From Campylobacterales bacterium (GTDB lineage Bacteria > Campylobacterota > Campylobacteria > Campylobacterales > QNZT01): 9,530 bases of DNA. The first letter of the stretch is position 1. Every line of letters starts with the position of its first letter. Positions 6,677 through 9,530 of the stretch are shown here, piece after piece. The notes beneath the pieces are model-generated. The model was not told the DNA's origin and made no database searches. It saw only the letters and a program-made list of their open reading frames with translations. The position numbers were made by a program, and so were the translations under genes. Where the stretch lies: the NCBI GenBank assembly GCA_015662615.1, contig DQTU01000343.1:1-9530 (forward strand), written 5' to 3'.

Positions 6677-7617
6677 CCTTTGTAAACTTTGGCAGGCTCA
6701 CAGGAGCTAAACTTTTAAATGAGCCTTCTATCTCCTCTTTTGAAAAGATCGAAACCAACGCAAAAAAGATAAAAAGAGGAGATCTTTTTATTGGAGACTC
6801 AAAAGAAGATATTGCGTTAGCACTTGAGCTTGAAGCTTATGGCATTGTAAGTACCTCTAAACTTGAAATAATTGATGACGAGATAGCATGGTTTAGTGCG
6901 GATTCAATTGATGGCGTTTTAATTCGGCTTTTGAGATTTAAGCTTACAAAGATAAAGTTTCATTTTATTTATCTACCTCATATTGAGATTGAACTTATCA
7001 AAACTATTTCAAATAAAGAGAATATGGTTTTTTTAGATACAGATGAAAAAAATAGTTATGAAAAAATTATTAATGCTGATGCACAAAGTATGATTTTCAG
7101 CTCAGATAAAGTATTTTTGAATCAAATATATCCAGACTTTAAAAGCTTACGCCCCCTTAAAAAGCCAATATTTCAAAGAAATAACAAATCACTTTTTTTG
7201 AGTAACTTTTTCTATCAAGGAGAAATTTTTACAGATATCAAAATATCTCCTCTGCTATTAGAGTATTTAGAAAATGTAGTAACTTTTTTAGAACAGGCAC
7301 ATATCTCTTATGAGATACAAAAGTGTACTTACGGCTCACATTTCCATCCTATTTTTGTAAATCAAAAACTGCTAATTAGACCATTTGGAAAAAGTGAACA
7401 AGTACTCATTTGTGAATCTGATAAAGCCCTAATAGATAAAATAGTTGCTTATATAAAAGCAGAAGCACCATGGGCAAAAACCCTTTTTATTGAATCCTCA
7501 GAGTTAGAGAGCCTTAAAAATATTGAATTTAATTTTGCTATAATAGCTAGTGAATATGATAAACTCGTAGAAGCGTTAGAAAAAAATGAAAAAAGAGAGA
7601 ATACCCTGCTTTTTTAA
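6673..7617 (+). CDS. Mur ligase-like protein lacking the ATP-binding P-loop
   Basis: The 314-residue product begins in an ATGA overlap with metG, so it is translationally coupled. Residues 20-92 look like the N-terminal UDP-substrate domain of MurE/MurF: KKIKRGDLFIGDSKEDIALA at 31-50 matches the usual R-x-V-x-x-G-D-L-F-V-A block, followed by an AYGIVS strand and a terminal helix. Where MurF has its GTNGKT P-loop, this protein has FHFIYLPHIEIELIKTIS (96-113), with no Gly-Lys-Thr/Ser. The C-terminal half has a conserved-looking segment, TYGSHFHPIFVNQKLLIRPF, at 219-238 that I cannot place. ATP-dependent ligation is therefore unlikely; it may bind a nucleotide-sugar or be a repurposed scaffold. 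The Mur resemblance is read by eye. Similar genes after metG may exist in relatives, but I cannot confirm this. Confidence 0.7.
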   Translation: MTFVNFGRLTGAKLLNEPSISSFEKIETNAKKIKRGDLFIGDSKEDIALALELEAYGIVSTSKLEIIDDEIAWFSADSIDGVLIRLLRFKLTKIKFHFIYLPHIEIELIKTISNKENMVFLDTDEKNSYEKIINADAQSMIFSSDKVFLNQIYPDFKSLRPLKKPIFQRNNKSLFLSNFFYQGEIFTDIKISPLLLEYLENVVTFLEQAHISYEIQKCTYGSHFHPIFVNQKLLIRPFGKSEQVLICESDKALIDKIVAYIKAEAPWAKTLFIESSELESLKNIEFNFAIIASEYDKLVEALEKNEKRENTLLF

Positions 7618-7628
7618 TAGGAATCAAC

Positions 7629-8726
7629 ATGGAAAATAGAAGAAATTTTATCAAAAAAGCAGTTATTGTTGGTGCAGGTAGCGTATTGACTTCTGGTTGT
7701 GGAGATAGCAAACCACCCTCAAAATCAGTAAACATCAATAAAAACAAAAAAATCAGAATCAAACTCGCCACAAGCTGGCCTTCAAACTTTCCTATCATGG
7801 GAGAGGGAATCGAAAGATTTGCACAAAGGGTCAACACTATCAGCGGTGGCAGTATCAAAATCAAAGTCCATCCTAAAAATGTTCTTGTACCTGCTTTTGG
7901 AGTTTTTGATGCTACAAGTATCGGAGCTATTGATGCTTATCACTCAGCGTCGTATTATTACAAAGGAAAAAACGAAGCTTTTAATCTTTTTACTGGTTTT
8001 CCATTTGGATTTACAGCCACGGAGATGAACGCGTGGCTTGATTTTGGTGGAGGTATGGAGCTTTGGCGTGAGCTTTATGACAGACACAACCTTTTTCCTT
8101 TTAAAGGTGGAAACACAGATATTCAGATGGGTGGTTGGTTTAAAAAAGAGATTAAGAGTGTTGAAGATTTAAAAGGTCTAAAGATGCGAATCCCTGGACT
8201 TGGTGGAGAAGTTTTTGCAAAACTTGGAGTGAAACCTATCCAACTCCCTGCTGGAGAAATTTTCATCTCGCTTGAACGAAACATGTTAGATGCAACCGAA
8301 TGGCTTGGACCCTCACTCGATATAAAGATGGGATTTGCCAAAGCTGCTAAAAATTATTATACAGGCTGGCATGAACCAGGAAGCATGTTAAGTTTAGTCT
8401 TTAACAAAAAGAAATTTAATAAATTCTCAGATGAACAGAAGATGATGATAGAGATGGCATCGGAAGAGATGAATGCTCACATGGCAAGTGAATTTCAGCA
8501 TGCCAATTCAAAAGCCTTAACAGAGATTAAAAAATCAGATGTCACCATACGGAGTTTTCCAAAACCTATCATGGAAGCTGCAAAAGCTGCAATGCTTGAA
8601 GTGGCACGAGAAAAAAGTGCAAAAAGTGAAGACTTCAAAAAAGTATGGGAAAGTGCACAAGCATTTTTAAAAGAAAACAGAGAATGGAGTGATATCGGAA
8701 TGAACGCATATCTCAAAGTAAGATGA
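7629..8726 (+). CDS. TRAP transporter substrate-binding protein (DctP/TakP type), Tat-exported lipoprotein
   Basis: This is the periplasmic solute receptor of a TRAP transporter, a sodium-driven importer of carboxylates or similar acids. The 365-residue protein starts MENRRNFIKKAVIVGAGSVL, a twin-arginine signal (RRNFIKK, Arg4-Arg5), ending at SGC with Cys24 as probable lipid-attachment site. The mature part shows DctP-family features: KIRIKLATSWP at about 41-51, GLKMRIPGLGGEVFAKLGVK at about 184-203 with the conserved Arg that binds the carboxylate, PAGEIFISLERNMLDATEW, and YYTGWHEPG. The last three resemble the alpha-keto acid/TakP subgroup. No DctQ or DctM membrane subunit lies in the window, so it is an orphan receptor here. 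It begins 12 bases after the Mur-like gene, with an AGGAA ribosome-binding site, and overlaps the thioredoxin gene by four bases. Confidence 0.93.
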   Translation: MENRRNFIKKAVIVGAGSVLTSGCGDSKPPSKSVNINKNKKIRIKLATSWPSNFPIMGEGIERFAQRVNTISGGSIKIKVHPKNVLVPAFGVFDATSIGAIDAYHSASYYYKGKNEAFNLFTGFPFGFTATEMNAWLDFGGGMELWRELYDRHNLFPFKGGNTDIQMGGWFKKEIKSVEDLKGLKMRIPGLGGEVFAKLGVKPIQLPAGEIFISLERNMLDATEWLGPSLDIKMGFAKAAKNYYTGWHEPGSMLSLVFNKKKFNKFSDEQKMMIEMASEEMNAHMASEFQHANSKALTEIKKSDVTIRSFPKPIMEAAKAAMLEVAREKSAKSEDFKKVWESAQAFLKENREWSDIGMNAYLKVR

Positions 8727-9220
8727 AAAAGATTTTAGGTTGGGCAAAAGAGCTCTTTATCTCGGCAATTATCATTGTTATTATTTTAAATATTGTCAGT
8801 TTTCTAAAAAAACCAGAACTAGCATCAGATACCCTGCCCCAGTTTGAACTCGTCAGCACAACCCAAAAACACATCTCTGCACAACAATACACGGGTAAAC
8901 CACTACTGATACACTTTTGGGCAACATGGTGTCCTGCATGCAAACTAGAGGCTTCAAATATTGAAAAGCTTTCTAAAGAGTATCAAGTGATTACCATTGC
9001 TGTAAACTCTGGAAGTGATGATGAAATAAACCTATTTTTAGATGAACACAAATTGAGTTACGATGTTATCAATGACAATGAGGGAAAATTTGCTACAAAG
9101 TTTTCTATCTCTTCATTTCCAACCACTTTTATCTATGATACAGAGGGAGAAATTAAATTTTCAGAGGTGGGATATACTTCTACTTTGGGATTAAAATTAA
9201 GAATGTGGCTGGCTGACTAA
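8723..9220 (+). CDS. Membrane-anchored thioredoxin-fold protein (TlpA/ScsD-like)
   Basis: The 165-residue product has one N-terminal membrane helix at about residues 11-28 and a periplasmic thioredoxin domain from about 38 to the end. The active site is WCPAC (Cys70 and Cys73, in HFWATWCPACKLEA), typical of TlpA/ResA/ScsD-like reductases. The cis-proline is Pro133 in SFPTTFIYD. It probably reduces disulfides of an exported partner, taking electrons from a DsbD/CcdA-type protein not seen here. It starts in an ATGA overlap with the TRAP receptor gene, so the two are co-translated. The receptor keeps few cysteines beyond its lipobox, so a direct substrate relationship is doubtful. The stop codon directly abuts the end of the WYL remnant on the other strand. 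ScsD and TlpA cannot be separated by eye. Confidence 0.9.
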   Translation: MKKILGWAKELFISAIIIVIILNIVSFLKKPELASDTLPQFELVSTTQKHISAQQYTGKPLLIHFWATWCPACKLEASNIEKLSKEYQVITIAVNSGSDDEINLFLDEHKLSYDVINDNEGKFATKFSISSFPTTFIYDTEGEIKFSEVGYTSTLGLKLRMWLAD

Positions 9221-9436
9221 TTAATTTTCAATTCGATCCAAATACTCATGAAGCTCAGATATAATTTGATCCCTATACTTTTTTGGTTCACAAACTTCAA
9301 TATCTGGTAGCCATGATTTAATAATATTATCAATATCTTCATCATGACTTACCTCAAAAGAGATTTTTAAATCACCATTATCAAACTCTTCTAATATCTT
9401 TTGTGATTGCAAAAATTTTCTTCGTTTAAAATAGTA
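9221..9436 (-). pseudogene. C-terminal remnant of a WYL-domain transcription regulator
   Basis: The minus-strand frame from 9436 to the stop at 9221-9223 reads YYFKRRKFLQSQKILEEF, then DNGDLKISFEVSHDEDID, and ends in PDIEVCEPKKYRDQIISELH with a short tail. This matches the C-terminal extension of WYL-domain regulators (the YFxxRxFLxSQKIxExxxDGxLxxxFEVS and IxVxxPKxxRDxIxxxLxxYL pattern). The family has a helix-turn-helix and a WYL domain of about 250 residues before this point; here a stop codon (TAA, 9439-9437) interrupts, and none of the three frames further upstream resembles WYL. The family-like residues YYFKRRKF lie before the only usable start (TTG, 9412), so the fragment is a truncated relic, not a small gene that happens to begin there. 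It converges on the thioredoxin gene with no gap. Confidence 0.75.
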
Positions 9437-9445
9437 TTATAATAC
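9434..9445 (+). promoter_or_regulatory. Candidate promoter with a 12-bp palindrome over the -10 box
   Basis: TATAAT at 9438-9443 sits inside the perfect palindrome GTATTATAATAC (9434-9445). It would drive a gene starting at the right edge, with a leader of about 75 bases. No clear -35 box is present. A palindrome covering the -10 box is the classic place for a dimeric repressor, but an AT-only core also arises easily by chance. Confidence 0.4.
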
Positions 9446-9488
9446 CCCAAGAAAATCAGACAGAAAAATCTAATTTCTTATTCCCAAA

Positions 9489-9517
9489 AAGCTAAAATAA
9501 AAGAAGCTAAATAAAAA
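9489..9517 (+). repeat. Imperfect 15-base-period direct repeat in the leader of the next gene
   Basis: AAGCTAAAATAAAA at 9489-9502 is followed, after one G, by AAGCTAAATAAAAA at 9504-9517. The two units differ only by placement of an A in the A-rich half. It lies just before the ribosome-binding site of the gene that begins at 9527. Function unknown; it may be a simple slippage or local duplication. Confidence 0.4.
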
Positions 9518-9526
9518 GGGTGAAAA

Positions 9527-9530
9527 ATGA
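9527..9530 (+). CDS. Probable start codon of a gene running off the right edge
   Basis: The window ends in ATGA, with an AAGGGTGA ribosome-binding-like sequence six bases upstream. A GTG at 9520 is a less likely alternative start. Nothing of the product is visible. Confidence 0.4.

Noticed and set aside
7547..8341. Open frames antisense or out of frame within the Mur-like and TRAP receptor genes (7547-7864, 7819-8028, 8123-8341)
   Set aside because: They overlap strongly supported genes and have no domain features or independent ribosome-binding sites of note.
1..9530. CRISPR array, insertion sequence, phage or toxin-antitoxin locus
   Set aside because: No regularly spaced repeats, transposase or integrase motifs, or toxin-antitoxin pair could be identified. 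The two small membrane proteins lack the features of a known toxin-antitoxin pair.

Overview
The window reads as chromosomal DNA from a free-living member of the Campylobacterota (formerly Epsilonproteobacteria), possibly a Sulfurimonas- or Sulfuricurvum-like genus. This is inferred from the AT-rich coding style, the fliL-acpS overlap (a gene order I recall from Helicobacter and Campylobacter), a soluble chemoreceptor with a C-terminal CZB zinc domain like Helicobacter TlpD, and the style of the MetG and Mla proteins. No rRNA, tRNA, CRISPR array, insertion sequence or phage gene was seen. No gene-free stretch exceeds 300 bases.

Layout, left to right. The minus strand at 1-692 carries the N-terminal 230 residues of an MlaE-type lipid-transport permease that runs off the left edge. 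It is divergent from fliL (flagellar stator/basal-body membrane protein), which overlaps acpS (holo-ACP synthase) by 4 bases. Next come two small single-helix membrane proteins (50 and 66 residues), each followed by an inverted repeat. A soluble CZB-type chemoreceptor is encoded on the minus strand at 2439-3518, converging on the second small gene and sharing its terminator hairpin. Divergent from the chemoreceptor is a DUF2459-type membrane-anchored protein, overlapped by a four-helix membrane protein of unclear family.

A long imperfect hairpin then abuts the start of metG (methionyl-tRNA synthetase). metG overlaps by 4 bases a 314-residue protein whose N-terminal half looks like a Mur ligase without the ATP-binding P-loop. 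Twelve bases later comes a Tat-exported, probably lipid-anchored TRAP-type substrate-binding protein, which overlaps a membrane-anchored TlpA/ScsD-like thioredoxin by 4 bases. The right end holds, on the minus strand, the C-terminal remnant of a WYL-domain transcription regulator. A promoter with a 12-bp palindrome at its -10 box leads into a gene starting at the very end.

The genes fall into short, tightly coupled groups (fliL-acpS; DUF2459-membrane protein; metG-Mur-like-TRAP protein-thioredoxin), not into one evident new system. The best leads are the P-loop-less Mur-like protein locked to metG, the hairpin at the metG start, the pair of tiny membrane proteins, and the truncated WYL regulator.
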